A stretch of DNA of 64,000 nt from Tropicibacter naphthalenivorans (lineage in GTDB: Bacteria > Pseudomonadota > Alphaproteobacteria > Rhodobacterales > Rhodobacteraceae): positions 1 through 64,000 of the forward strand of contig NZ_FWXX01000012.1 in the NCBI RefSeq assembly GCF_900176475.1, given 5' to 3'. Below, piece by piece: positions 27,279 to 35,674 of the stretch; within the stretch, counting starts at the first letter, position 1, and each line of letters starts with the position of its first letter. A program made the translations under genes and the position numbers. Below the pieces are notes generated by a model that saw only the letters and a program-made list of their open reading frames with translations, made no database searches and was not told the DNA's origin.

Positions 27279-28130
27279 TTAGACAGGGAAAATGACGTTG
27301 GTCTGCCCGGTCCCGGACGAGGGGAAATACTCGGTCACGACCTCGCATTTCTTGTCATACGTGTCCCAGCCAAGCGCGCCATACAGCATCGCCGTGTCGT
27401 GCATCGACCCTTCGCCGCAGCAGAAATTGGCGTATTCGGGCAGCATCTTGAGGAAGGTCGCGTGATCGCCGTTCTTCCACATCTCCAGCACGTGCAGGTC
27501 CATCTGGCGGTTGAATTCCGAGCTGATGGTAAAGGTGCCGTTGTTCGCGGCGTAATCCTTGTTCGCCCAGATCTTGTGGGACAAAGACCCGCTGGCCACC
27601 AGCAGAACCTTGTTGTCCGACGCCTCGACCGCTTTGCGGATCGCCTCGCCCACGATGCGCGATTCCTGATGGTCGTGGACCGTGCACCACGCAGCGATGG
27701 AGACGACCTTCATGTCGTGCTCGCGGCTCATAAAGCGCATGGGTACGAGGCTGCCATACTCCAGCTCGAGGCTGTCCAGATGGTGCGACAGCGTATAGGC
27801 CCCAAGGTCGGACGCGGTCTGCGCGATGGCATCGCCCAGCTCGGGGTTGCCTTGGTAGTCGTACTCAAGATCTTGAATAAACTGCGGAAATTCGTTCGAC
27901 GTGAACAGCCCGTGAAAACGGTGGTTCGCGTTGATGTGAAAGCCCGCGTTGATGACCCAATGCGTGTCGCAGATCACCACGGTATCGGCGCCCAGCTCTT
28001 TGGCCCGGCGCGCGATTTCATAATGCCCGTCGATAGCCGCCTGCCGAGTGCCCTTGATCGGACCCTCTTGTTCGGACATCAGCATGGTCGGAACGTGCGT
28101 GCATTTTGCCGCGAGAACGATTTCACCCAT
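27279..28130 (-). CDS. hpaD: 3,4-dihydroxyphenylacetate 2,3-dioxygenase (homoprotocatechuate ring cleavage)
   Basis: 283 residues of the class III (LigB-type) extradiol dioxygenases. AAKCTHVPTMLMSEQ supplies an N-terminal histidine ligand; CDTHWVINAGFHIN and ASGSLSHKIW carry further active-site histidines. It opens the ring of homoprotocatechuate with O2 and Fe(II) to 5-carboxymethyl-2-hydroxymuconic semialdehyde, the substrate of HpaE encoded just upstream. Unrelated in fold to the VOC-type dioxygenases at 47-50 kb. Confidence 0.93.
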   Translation of the reverse strand: MGEIVLAAKCTHVPTMLMSEQEGPIKGTRQAAIDGHYEIARRAKELGADTVVICDTHWVINAGFHINANHRFHGLFTSNEFPQFIQDLEYDYQGNPELGDAIAQTASDLGAYTLSHHLDSLELEYGSLVPMRFMSREHDMKVVSIAAWCTVHDHQESRIVGEAIRKAVEASDNKVLLVASGSLSHKIWANKDYAANNGTFTISSEFNRQMDLHVLEMWKNGDHATFLKMLPEYANFCCGEGSMHDTAMLYGALGWDTYDKKCEVVTEYFPSSGTGQTNVIFPV

Positions 28131-28156
28131 GGTCTTTCTCCTCCCTGAATGTGGCT

Positions 28157-29665
28157 TTAGCCGCCCAGTTTCGGAATTTTATGCGCAGCGCGCGGGAAGC
28201 TGACGTTGACGGTTTCCATGTAGAAATCGAACGACCAGTCGCCGCCGTCGCGGCCGATGCCGGACGCTTTGACGCCGCCGAACGGCGCGGGCAGGTGGCG
28301 GATGTTTTCCGAGTTCACCCACATCATCCCCGCCTCCAGCTCGTCCGTCATCCGCATCGCGCGGTTCAGGTCGTTGGTCCACAGGTAGGCGGCCAGCCCG
28401 TATTGCACGTTATTGGCGAGCGCCAGCGCCTCATCCTCGTCCTTGAACGGGATCGCGGTCAGCACCGGGCCAAAGATTTCCTCTTGCGCGATCGCCATGT
28501 CGTTGGTCGCCTGCGTGAACAGGGTCGGGGCGACGTAGCAGCCCTTTTCGCCTATTTTTTCGCCCCCCGCCGCGATGGTCGCGCCCTCTTCGCGCGCCTT
28601 GTCGAAATAGGACAGGACCTTGGCCTCGTGCTCGGGGTGGATCAGCGGGCCGACCACGGTTTCGGGGGCCAACGGGTGGCCGACCTTGATGCGTTTGGCC
28701 ACCTCCGCGACGCGGGCGCAGACCTCATCGTAGATCGTGTCCTGCACCAACAGGCGGCTCGACGAGGTGCAGCGCTCGCCGTTCAGCGAGTAGATCATAA
28801 AGGTCGCCGCATCCACCGCGCGGTCGATGTCGGCGTCGTCAAAGACGATGACCGGGTTCTTGCCACCCAGCTCAAAGTGTACGCGTTTCAAGCTCTTAGC
28901 GCCTTGCGCCATGATCATCGACCCGGTGCGGCTTTCGCCGACAAAGGCGATGGCCTTGATGTCGGGATGCTCGGTCAGGCGCTTGCCCGCGTCCTCGCCA
29001 AAGCCGTTAACCACGTTCAAAACGCCCGCAGGCAGGCCCGCGCTTTCGGCGATTTCCACCAGCAGCTTGGCGGTCATGGGCGAGAATTCGGCGGGTTTAT
29101 GGACGACGGTACAGCCCGCCGCCAGCGCCGGCGCGATCTTCCAGGTCGACAGCATAAACGGCGTATTCCACGGTGTGATCACACCCACCGGGCCGATGGG
29201 ACGGCGCGAAGTGGTGTTCATCTGCGTCGGCGTGCGGGTGACCTCGCCGTTCTCGGCGTGGGGCGCTTGATCGGCGAAAAAGCGGAAATTCGCGGCGCCG
29301 CGGATGGCGGCTTTGGACATGAAACGCAAGGCCTGGCCCGTGTCCAAGCACTCGGTAAAGGCGAGTTCCTCGGCGCGCGCCTCGATGGCTTCGGCCACCT
29401 TGATGAGGATCTTGCGGCGCTCGGCCCCGGGGGTTTTCGACCACGCCGGAAAGGCTTTCTTGGCGGCGACGACAGCGGCGTCGATGTCCTCAGCGCCCCC
29501 TTTGGCGACCTTGGCCAGCGGCGTCAGATCGACCGGCGAGATCGTCTCGAACGTCTTGCCCGAGGCGGCGGGCACGGACGCCCCGTCGATGTGGTTCAGA
29601 ACGCCGGTCTCGGCGAACTGGGCGATATACCCCTTCGCCTTGGCGATGTTGGCATCAAGCGTCAT
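28157..29665 (-). CDS. hpaE: 5-carboxymethyl-2-hydroxymuconate semialdehyde dehydrogenase
   Basis: Start at the ATG at 29665, nine bases after AGGAGG; an ATG nine bases earlier lies directly on the ribosome site. 502 residues with aldehyde dehydrogenase motifs ITPWNTPFMLSTWKIAPALAAG, FELGGKNPVIVFDDAD, catalytic LNGERCTSSSR and EEIFGPVLTAIPF; the sequence resembles HpaE. First gene of the hpaE-D-gabD-hpaG-H-I operon. Its promoter region carries paired TTAACTTGTTAW operators. Confidence 0.92.
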   Translation of the reverse strand: MTLDANIAKAKGYIAQFAETGVLNHIDGASVPAASGKTFETISPVDLTPLAKVAKGGAEDIDAAVVAAKKAFPAWSKTPGAERRKILIKVAEAIEARAEELAFTECLDTGQALRFMSKAAIRGAANFRFFADQAPHAENGEVTRTPTQMNTTSRRPIGPVGVITPWNTPFMLSTWKIAPALAAGCTVVHKPAEFSPMTAKLLVEIAESAGLPAGVLNVVNGFGEDAGKRLTEHPDIKAIAFVGESRTGSMIMAQGAKSLKRVHFELGGKNPVIVFDDADIDRAVDAATFMIYSLNGERCTSSSRLLVQDTIYDEVCARVAEVAKRIKVGHPLAPETVVGPLIHPEHEAKVLSYFDKAREEGATIAAGGEKIGEKGCYVAPTLFTQATNDMAIAQEEIFGPVLTAIPFKDEDEALALANNVQYGLAAYLWTNDLNRAMRMTDELEAGMMWVNSENIRHLPAPFGGVKASGIGRDGGDWSFDFYMETVNVSFPRAAHKIPKLGG

Positions 29666-29711
29666 GGCAGTCATCCTCCTAGCCCCGAACAATCGGGCGG
29701 CCTCTTTTCGA

Positions 29712-29757
29712 TTAACTTGTTAAATAAAGGCCCGCAGGTCAATACTTAACTTGTTAT
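29712..29757. promoter_or_regulatory. Two direct copies of a TTAAC-TT-GTTAA palindrome in the hpaE promoter
   Basis: TTAACTTGTTAA at 29712-29723 (perfect palindrome) and TTAACTTGTTAT at 29746-29757, 34 bp apart. A minus-strand TTGACC hexamer (29737-29742) lies between them, and the proximal copy sits where the -10 and start site would be. That placement fits repression. Such short AT-rich palindromes are typical of MarR-type regulators like HpaR; no MarR gene is in the window, so the adjacent LysR protein is the other candidate. Confidence 0.6.
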
Positions 29758-29797
29758 TCATTTTCGATTTGTGAGAGCGCCGCGCCCTGTTCGCGCG

Positions 29798-30703
29798 TTA
29801 CGCGCTGTCGGCCACGGCGGTCCGGGCCAGACCGTAGGTGCCGCACAACTCGGACAGAACCCCATGCAAACGCGCAATAATTTCGCCGCGCGGCGACACC
29901 GTCCGCTCCACGATCCCGATCTGCCGAGTCACCTGCGGATTGCCAAACGGCAGGCGCGTGATGTCTTTGCCCTCGGGGTCTTGGAGCGCCGCGTGCGGCA
30001 CCACCGAAATCCCCAGGCCTTGGCGCACACAGGTCACAATCGAGCCAATCGTGTCGATCTCGGCCACATCGTTGGTCACCACGCCAAGGCGGGAAATCTC
30101 TGTGTCGATCAGGTTCGCCAGCGGCACGTTGCTGTGGAATCGGATGTAGGGCCGCGTGTTGAGCAGCTCGATGGGGTCCTGCGCCCCCATTTCGCGCGGC
30201 GCGATCAACCACAGGGGTTCTCTTACAAACGGGCTCCACCTAAGCGCGCTGGGAAACCCCACATGTTCGGCCACGATGGCCGCATCCAAACGCCCCGCCG
30301 CCACGTCAGCGATCAAGGTCGACGACAGCGAAATCCGCAAGCTCGGCTTGAGACCGGGGTAGCGGTGGCGCAGCTCGACCAAGGCACTGGGCAACAGGTT
30401 CAGCGCGCTGGACCGCACCGACCCCAGCATCAAGGTCCCGGCGATCTGATCGCCGCGCAGGCTGGCCCGCGTGTCCTCTTCTCGGCGCAGGATATCTTCC
30501 GCCATTTCTATGACCTGAAGCCCTTCGGGCGTGGCTTGCGGGGGCCGTGTGCTGCGGTCGAAAATCGTCACGCGCAGCTCGTCCTCCAGGGCGTGAACCT
30601 GTTGACTGACCGCCGACGGCGTCAGCCCCACCACATCCGCCGCCTGCGCAAATGTGCCATGCGAGCGGATCGCTAAAAGTGTCTTGAGTTGCCGGGTGTC
30701 CAT
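29798..30703 (-). CDS. LysR-family transcriptional regulator
   Basis: 301 residues from the ATG at 30703; the frame opens earlier but HTH homology begins at MDTRQLKTLLAI. N-terminal winged HTH (~5-62, GTFAQAADVVGLTPSAVSQQ) and LysR substrate-binding domain, with a C-terminal GSIVTCVRQGLGISVVPHAA. It lies between the hpa operon and the divergent TTT/TRAP operon. A perfect TTTCTG-N11-CAGAAA repeat upstream of its start suggests it controls itself and the TTT/TRAP operon. Confidence 0.88.
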   Translation of the reverse strand: MDTRQLKTLLAIRSHGTFAQAADVVGLTPSAVSQQVHALEDELRVTIFDRSTRPPQATPEGLQVIEMAEDILRREEDTRASLRGDQIAGTLMLGSVRSSALNLLPSALVELRHRYPGLKPSLRISLSSTLIADVAAGRLDAAIVAEHVGFPSALRWSPFVREPLWLIAPREMGAQDPIELLNTRPYIRFHSNVPLANLIDTEISRLGVVTNDVAEIDTIGSIVTCVRQGLGISVVPHAALQDPEGKDITRLPFGNPQVTRQIGIVERTVSPRGEIIARLHGVLSELCGTYGLARTAVADSA

Positions 30704-30717
30704 GATCAAATCCAGTT

Positions 30718-30740
30718 TTTCTGAATTTAATAAGCAGAAA
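30718..30740. promoter_or_regulatory. LysR-type operator in the divergent promoter region
   Basis: Perfect 6-bp inverted repeat TTTCTG / CAGAAA with an 11-bp AT-rich centre, located 15 bp upstream of the LysR start codon in the 188-bp region shared with the divergent dehydrogenase operon. Size and position fit a LysR binding site with autoregulation. Confidence 0.55.
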
Positions 30741-30891
30741 TCCGCGCTTTTGTGAAGCCATTCTTGCCAATAAGGTGGCGCCCCAAGGAGCATACCCGCA
30801 GCCCGGTTTGGGAGACCGGCGCGGGTCATTCGATAGAATCGCAACGAAATAACGCGCCCCCATGCTCTGGGACGCGACGGAGACATGCGCG

Positions 30892-31902
30892 ATGAGCAAG
30901 ACAATTCTCGTAACGGGGCCTGACCTCGATCCGGCGGCGGCGCAACTGGTGGCGGACCACGGATTTGAGACGGTGCACACCCCCGCCTACGCCGACAGCG
31001 CGGTGATTTCCGAATATCTGCAAAAGACCGGTGCGGTCGGGATCGTGTCCCGCATGGGTCGGATCGACGCCGAGGTCATGGATGCCGCGCCGCAGGTCAA
31101 GGTGATCTCTAAACACGGCGTCGGCGTTGACAACATCGACATTCAGGCCGCCGCTGATCGGGGCATCCCGGTGCTGGTGGCGACCGGCGCCAATGCCATT
31201 TCGGTGGGTGAGCACGCCATCGCCCTGATGCTGGCCACCGTCAAACGCATCCTTCCGCTGGACGCAGGTCTGCGCGCGGGCCGCTGGGAAAAGCCGGGCT
31301 TTTCCGGGCGCGAGATCGCGGGGTCAACCATGGGTCTGATGGGCATGGGCGCGATTGCGCAGGCCACGGGCCGCATGGCCAAGGGGCTGGGGATCGAACT
31401 GGCAGGCTTTGACCCCTATGCGCCGGACAGCGCGTTCGAGGCGCTTGGGGTCACCCGCTGCGCCACCTTCGAAGAGCTGCTGGAACGTTCGGACATCCTG
31501 AGCTTGCATTGCCCGCTGACCGACGCGACGCGCGGCATCCTGAACACAAAGGCCATCGCCCGGATGCCCAAGGGCTCTTACGTGATCAACACCGCGCGCG
31601 GTGGCCTGATCAACGAGGCGGCCTTGGTCGCGGCGATCCAGAGCGGCCATCTGGCGGGCGCGGGTCTGGACACTTTCGCGGTAGAGCCGCCCTCGGCGGA
31701 CCACGCCTTTTTCGCAGAGCCGGCCATCGTGCTGACGCCCCACATTGGCGGCGTGACCCGTCAGGCGGGCGCGCGCGTGGGGGTCGATGCCGTGCGCGGG
31801 ATTTTCCAGATCCTGAACGGCGAGGCCATCGCCCCCGAACGCATCATCAATCGTAAACTGCTGGACGCCGCCAAAGCGCCGCTTGCCAGCGTGGAGGACT
31901 AA
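30892..31902 (+). CDS. D-isomer-specific 2-hydroxyacid dehydrogenase (phosphoglycerate-dehydrogenase-like)
   Basis: 336 residues from the ATG at 30892 (GGAGA upstream). Catalytic and NAD-binding domains of the D-2-hydroxyacid dehydrogenase family: VKVISKHGVGVDNID, nucleotide loop GLMGMGAIAQATG, VINTARGGLINEAALV (catalytic Arg), FAVEPPSADHAF (Glu) and LTPHIGGVT (His). It interconverts a 2-hydroxy and 2-keto acid with NAD(P). First gene of a nine-gene operon for uptake and use of a hydroxy-carboxylate, so catabolic use is more likely than serine biosynthesis. Confidence 0.88.
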   Translation: MSKTILVTGPDLDPAAAQLVADHGFETVHTPAYADSAVISEYLQKTGAVGIVSRMGRIDAEVMDAAPQVKVISKHGVGVDNIDIQAAADRGIPVLVATGANAISVGEHAIALMLATVKRILPLDAGLRAGRWEKPGFSGREIAGSTMGLMGMGAIAQATGRMAKGLGIELAGFDPYAPDSAFEALGVTRCATFEELLERSDILSLHCPLTDATRGILNTKAIARMPKGSYVINTARGGLINEAALVAAIQSGHLAGAGLDTFAVEPPSADHAFFAEPAIVLTPHIGGVTRQAGARVGVDAVRGIFQILNGEAIAPERIINRKLLDAAKAPLASVED

Positions 31903-31903
31903 C

Positions 31904-32581
31904 ATGACCATCGGTTTCCGCATCCTGAACCGTGAGCGCGTCGCCTCGCCCGAGCTTGTCGCCGAATTCGCCAAGCTGCCCGTGGCCAACGTGTCCGACA
32001 GCATGTCGCGCATGACCGCGGCTGGCCCCACCCTGCGCCCGATGCACACCTCGGGTGGCATGGCGGGCGTCGCCCTGACTGTCAAGGCGCGCCCCGGTGA
32101 CAACCTGATGCTGCACGCCGCCATCGACCGCGCCGTTCCCGGCGACGTGATCGTGGTGGACGCGGGCGGCGCGCTGGACAACGCGCTGATGGGCGAGCTG
32201 ATGCTGGCCTATGCCATCAAAAAGGGCGTGGTGGGCTTTGTCCTGAACGGCGCGATCCGCGATCTGGACAACTTCCGCGAGACGAACCTGCCGACCTATG
32301 CGGCGGGCGTCACCCATCGCGGCCCCTACAAGGACGGCCCCGGCGAGCTGAACGTGCCGATTTCCATCGACGGCATGGTCATCCACCCCGGTGACATCAT
32401 GATCGGCGACAGCGACGGCGTGCTGTGCGTGCCGATCGACGAGGCGGAAACCATCCTGAAATCCACGCAGGAAAAATCCGACAAAGAGATCAAGCAGATG
32501 GCCGCCATCGAAGCTGGCACCAACGACCGTTCCTGGGTCGAACGTGCGCTGATCGAACGCGGCTGCGAGATGCCTGAATAA
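31904..32581 (+). CDS. RraA-family protein, probable 4-hydroxy-4-methyl-2-oxoglutarate aldolase / oxaloacetate decarboxylase
   Basis: 225 residues from the ATG at 31904, 2 bp after the dehydrogenase. RraA/HMG-aldolase fold: NVSDSMSRM, DVIVVDAGGALDNALMGELM, FVLNGAIRDLDNFRE (RD of the metal site) and GDIMIGDSDGVLCVP. Members cleave 4-hydroxy-4-methyl-2-oxoglutarate or 4-carboxy-4-hydroxy-2-oxoadipate to pyruvate, or decarboxylate oxaloacetate; a few inhibit RNase E. The operon setting supports the aldolase/decarboxylase role on a keto acid made by the preceding dehydrogenase. Confidence 0.85.
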   Translation: MTIGFRILNRERVASPELVAEFAKLPVANVSDSMSRMTAAGPTLRPMHTSGGMAGVALTVKARPGDNLMLHAAIDRAVPGDVIVVDAGGALDNALMGELMLAYAIKKGVVGFVLNGAIRDLDNFRETNLPTYAAGVTHRGPYKDGPGELNVPISIDGMVIHPGDIMIGDSDGVLCVPIDEAETILKSTQEKSDKEIKQMAAIEAGTNDRSWVERALIERGCEMPE

Positions 32582-32610
32582 TCAACCCACGCATGAACCG
32601 GAGGAGTGAC

Positions 32611-33567
32611 ATGCTCAATATCTTCAAGAAAGCCGCCATCGCTGGCGCACTGACCCTCGCCGCGGGTGCCGCCATGGCCCAAGGCTACCCCGAAAAGCCG
32701 ATCGAAGTGATCGTCGGCTATTCCGCAGGCGGCGGCACCGACGTGATGGCGCGCACCACCATGCCGTTCATCGAAAAGTACCTTGGCGATGGCGCAAGCA
32801 TCGTGGTCAAGAACATGCCCGGCGCGTCCGGCCAGATCGGCATCACCGAGGTCGCGGGCTCTGATCCCGATGGCTACACGCTGGGCACCTTCAACCTGCC
32901 GGGCATGATGGCGCGCACGCTGGACCGCGAAGCGGGCTATGACCGCGACAGCTTTACCTACCTTGCGAACGTGGTGAACGACCCAAACGTGATCGTGTCC
33001 GCCAAAGGCAGCGGCATCGAGTCCATGGATGACCTCGTGGCCGCCGCCAAAGAGGCACCCTTTGCGGTGACCGTGGGCATGTCGAGCCTGGGTGGCGATG
33101 ACCACTTCTTGCTGATCAAGCTGCAAAAGATGACCGAGACCGATTTCACCATCGTGCCGTTCAAGGGCTCTGCCCCGGCGCGCACCGCGGTGATGGGCGG
33201 CCACGTGGCCGTGGGCATCTTTAACGTGTCGGAAATTGCGAAATTCCAGGGCGAGCTGAACGTCCTTGGCGTGGCGCAGCCCGAGCGCTCTGATTTCGCG
33301 CCCGAGGTGCCGACCTTTGCCGAGCAGGGCTTTGACCTGGTGAACGGCTCTATGCGCGGTGTCGTGGCCCCCGCTGGCCTGCCCGAAGATGTCGCCGCCA
33401 AGCTGCGCGACGCCTTTGAAAAGGCCGCTCAAGACCCCGAGTTCCTCGAAGCGATGGCCGCAACCGCGAACCCCGTTTCGGTTGTGACCGGCGATGAGTT
33501 CCGCGCTCTGACCGATGGTCTGTACGACCTCGCCGAAGAGACCTGGAACACCACGCCCTGGAACTAA
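32611..33567 (+). CDS. tctC: Tripartite tricarboxylate transporter substrate-binding protein (Bug/TctC family)
   Basis: 318 residues from the ATG at 32611 (CGGAGGAGTG upstream). Signal peptide ends near AGAAMAQG, followed by the Bug-family start YPEKPIEVIVGYSAGGGTDVMART and MPGASGQIGITEVA. Binds a carboxylate in the periplasm for TctA and TctB. A strong hairpin separates it from tctB, as expected for an over-expressed binding protein. Confidence 0.92.
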   Translation: MLNIFKKAAIAGALTLAAGAAMAQGYPEKPIEVIVGYSAGGGTDVMARTTMPFIEKYLGDGASIVVKNMPGASGQIGITEVAGSDPDGYTLGTFNLPGMMARTLDREAGYDRDSFTYLANVVNDPNVIVSAKGSGIESMDDLVAAAKEAPFAVTVGMSSLGGDDHFLLIKLQKMTETDFTIVPFKGSAPARTAVMGGHVAVGIFNVSEIAKFQGELNVLGVAQPERSDFAPEVPTFAEQGFDLVNGSMRGVVAPAGLPEDVAAKLRDAFEKAAQDPEFLEAMAATANPVSVVTGDEFRALTDGLYDLAEETWNTTPWN

Positions 33568-33587
33568 CCCGGACCTAAACTGACCTC

Positions 33588-33620
33588 GCGCGAGGGGGGC
33601 TCACTCCCGCCCCCTCGCGC
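33588..33620 (+). terminator. Hairpin between tctC and tctB
   Basis: 11-bp perfect stem GCGCGAGGGGG / CCCCCTCGCGC with an 11-nt loop, 20 bp after the tctC stop. The downstream ACCCTTGTTT lacks a strong T tract, so mRNA stabilisation of the tctC message or partial termination is likely. Confidence 0.6.
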
Positions 33621-33646
33621 ACCCTTGTTTCGAACGGACCCCCGAC

Positions 33647-34108
33647 ATGACCGACCGCCCAAAGAACCGCCTGCTCAGGCCAGAAACGTTGACCGCGCTT
33701 GGCATTGTCGCGGTCGCCGCCGGATTTCTGATCCCCACCTCTGAATTGCCCCCGATCTCGGCCCTGCTGCCTGCGGCCATGCTGATCGGCCTGATCGCTT
33801 TGTCCGTGGCGCTGCTGGTGATGGACCAGCGCAAGGCCGCCAAGGGCGACGCCGCAGCCCCCATGACCCAATCGCCAAAGCGCGTGCTGGGCGCGTTTGG
33901 CCTGATCCTTGGCTATGCGCTGGCCACCGATTTCATCGGGTTTTACGTCAGCACCGCCGTGACCATTCCGCTGGTGGCCTTTGCCTTTGGCTACCGCAAC
34001 CCCTTGGGCCTGTTGATCGCGACGGTGATCGTCGTCGGTACGATCTGGGCGATCTTTGATTTCGGGATGTCGCAGGACTTCCCCACTGGCCGCCTGTGGA
34101 AGGACTGA
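33647..34108 (+). CDS. tctB: Tripartite tricarboxylate transporter small membrane subunit TctB
   Basis: 153 residues with four hydrophobic segments, the topology of TctB. Sequence conservation in this family is weak; the assignment rests on position between tctC and tctA, size and the GFYVSTAVTIPLVAFAFGYRNP region. Forms the membrane complex with TctA. Confidence 0.88.
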   Translation: MTDRPKNRLLRPETLTALGIVAVAAGFLIPTSELPPISALLPAAMLIGLIALSVALLVMDQRKAAKGDAAAPMTQSPKRVLGAFGLILGYALATDFIGFYVSTAVTIPLVAFAFGYRNPLGLLIATVIVVGTIWAIFDFGMSQDFPTGRLWKD

Positions 34109-34111
34109 TCC

Positions 34112-35608
34112 ATGTACGCTGATCTGTTGCACGCGCTGCCGAACGTCTTTGCCTTTGCCAACTTTGCCGCCGTCATCATTGGCGTGATCGCAGGCATCGT
34201 GGTGGGGGCCATGCCGGGCCTGTCCGCGACCATGGCGATTTCGGTCCTTGTGCCGTTCACCTTTGGCCTCGAGCCGCTGGTGGCGCTGGGTCTGATGGCC
34301 GGTATCTACAACGGCGCCATGTATGGCGGCGCGATCCCGGCCGTTTTGCTGCGCATCCCCGGCACGCCCGCGGCCGTGGCCACCACTTTTGACGGCTACC
34401 CGATGGCGCAAAAGGGCAAGGGCGGGCTGGCGTTGCAAGTTGCCGTGGTGTCGTCGTCGCTGGGCGGCATTGCCTCTGCCTTTGCCCTGATGCTGCTGGC
34501 CCCGCCGCTGTCCAAGGTCACGCTGCTGTTCGGCCCGTCCGAAGTGTTCTGGGTCGCGGTGTTTGGCCTTGCCTCGATCATCTTCTTGCTGGGCGGCAAC
34601 CCCGTTAAGGGGCTGATCTCTGCCTGCTTCGGCGTCTTTGTGTCGGTTGTCGGCTCGGACCCGATCTATGGCAACGATCGCTTTACCTTTGGCCAGCTAG
34701 AAATGCTGGACGGCATTCACATTGTCATCCTGCTGGTGGGCCTGTATGCGCTGCCGCCTGTCATCGACCTGCTGGAAACGCCGCTGAAGACCGGGGTCAA
34801 CAGCTCGAACCTCGGGACCGAACCCATCTGGAAGGCGCTGCCGCGCATGAAATACTGGAAGACGTGGATTCGCGGCTCTTTGATTGGCATCTGGATCGGC
34901 ATCCTGCCCGGCGCGGGCGGGTCCATGGCGGCCTTCATGTCCTACAACGAGGCGCGCCGCAGCTCCAAGACACCGGACACCTGGGGTGAGGGCGAACCCG
35001 AAGGCGTCGCCGCCGCCGAGGTGGCCAACAACGCCGACACGGCCTCTGCGCTGATCCCGGCGCTGACGCTGGGTATTCCGGGCACCGCCGTGGCGGCCGT
35101 GATGCTGGGCGGTCTGCTGGTGCACGGCTTGCAGCCGGGCCCGATGCTGTTCCGCGAAAACCCCGACGTGGTGTTCGGCTTTATGTGGCAGTTCCTGTTC
35201 GGCGCGATCCTGCTGGTGCTGCTGGGCGGGTCGCTGGCGACCAACTCTTTTGCGCGCCTGCTGAACCTGCCACGTCCGCTGCTGGGGTCGGTCATCATTG
35301 TGCTCATGCTGATCGGTGTCTATTCGATCCATGGCCGCATGTTCGACGTCTACCTGATGCTGGGCTTTGGCGCGATCGGCTGGGTCATGGACAAGCTCAA
35401 GTTCCCGCTGCCGCCCGTCGTTTTGGGCTTGATCCTGGGCGGCTTTGCCGAGGAAAACCTGCGCCTTGCCCTGCGCATCGGGCGCGGTGATCCCGCCGTG
35501 CTGTTCCAGAACACCACCAGCCTGATCCTCGTGGCGCTGACCATCGCGGTTATCGTCGGACCCAGCCTCAAGAAACGCTTTCTCGACGGGCGCAAGACCG
35601 CCGAGTAA
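34112..35608 (+). CDS. tctA: Tripartite tricarboxylate transporter large permease TctA
   Basis: 498 residues, the usual size, with about twelve membrane segments. Family landmarks: GVIAGIVVGAMPGLSATMAI, GIYNGAMYGGAIPAVLLRIPGTPA and ALTLGIPGTAVAAVMLGGLLVHGLQPGP. It carries the solute with cation gradient energy. Starts 3 bp after tctB. Confidence 0.95.
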   Translation: MYADLLHALPNVFAFANFAAVIIGVIAGIVVGAMPGLSATMAISVLVPFTFGLEPLVALGLMAGIYNGAMYGGAIPAVLLRIPGTPAAVATTFDGYPMAQKGKGGLALQVAVVSSSLGGIASAFALMLLAPPLSKVTLLFGPSEVFWVAVFGLASIIFLLGGNPVKGLISACFGVFVSVVGSDPIYGNDRFTFGQLEMLDGIHIVILLVGLYALPPVIDLLETPLKTGVNSSNLGTEPIWKALPRMKYWKTWIRGSLIGIWIGILPGAGGSMAAFMSYNEARRSSKTPDTWGEGEPEGVAAAEVANNADTASALIPALTLGIPGTAVAAVMLGGLLVHGLQPGPMLFRENPDVVFGFMWQFLFGAILLVLLGGSLATNSFARLLNLPRPLLGSVIIVLMLIGVYSIHGRMFDVYLMLGFGAIGWVMDKLKFPLPPVVLGLILGGFAEENLRLALRIGRGDPAVLFQNTTSLILVALTIAVIVGPSLKKRFLDGRKTAE

Positions 35609-35627
35609 CCGCAAGACCCATCTATAA

Positions 35628-35644
35628 GCCGGGGGCAACCCGGC
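35628..35644 (+). other. Short hairpin upstream of dctP
   Basis: GCCGGG-GGCAA-CCCGGC, a 6-bp stem in the 66-bp gap between tctA and dctP. No T tract follows; it may protect the transcript or mark an RNA processing point between the TTT and TRAP halves of the operon. Confidence 0.4.
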
Positions 35645-35674
35645 CAGCTACCCAGAGTTCAGGAGGAGAAAACC

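Noticed and set aside
25752-29749. Plus-strand frames of 491 and 547 codons over the hpa operon
   Set aside because: Shadows of gabD and hpaE, both of which have full catalytic motifs on the minus strand.
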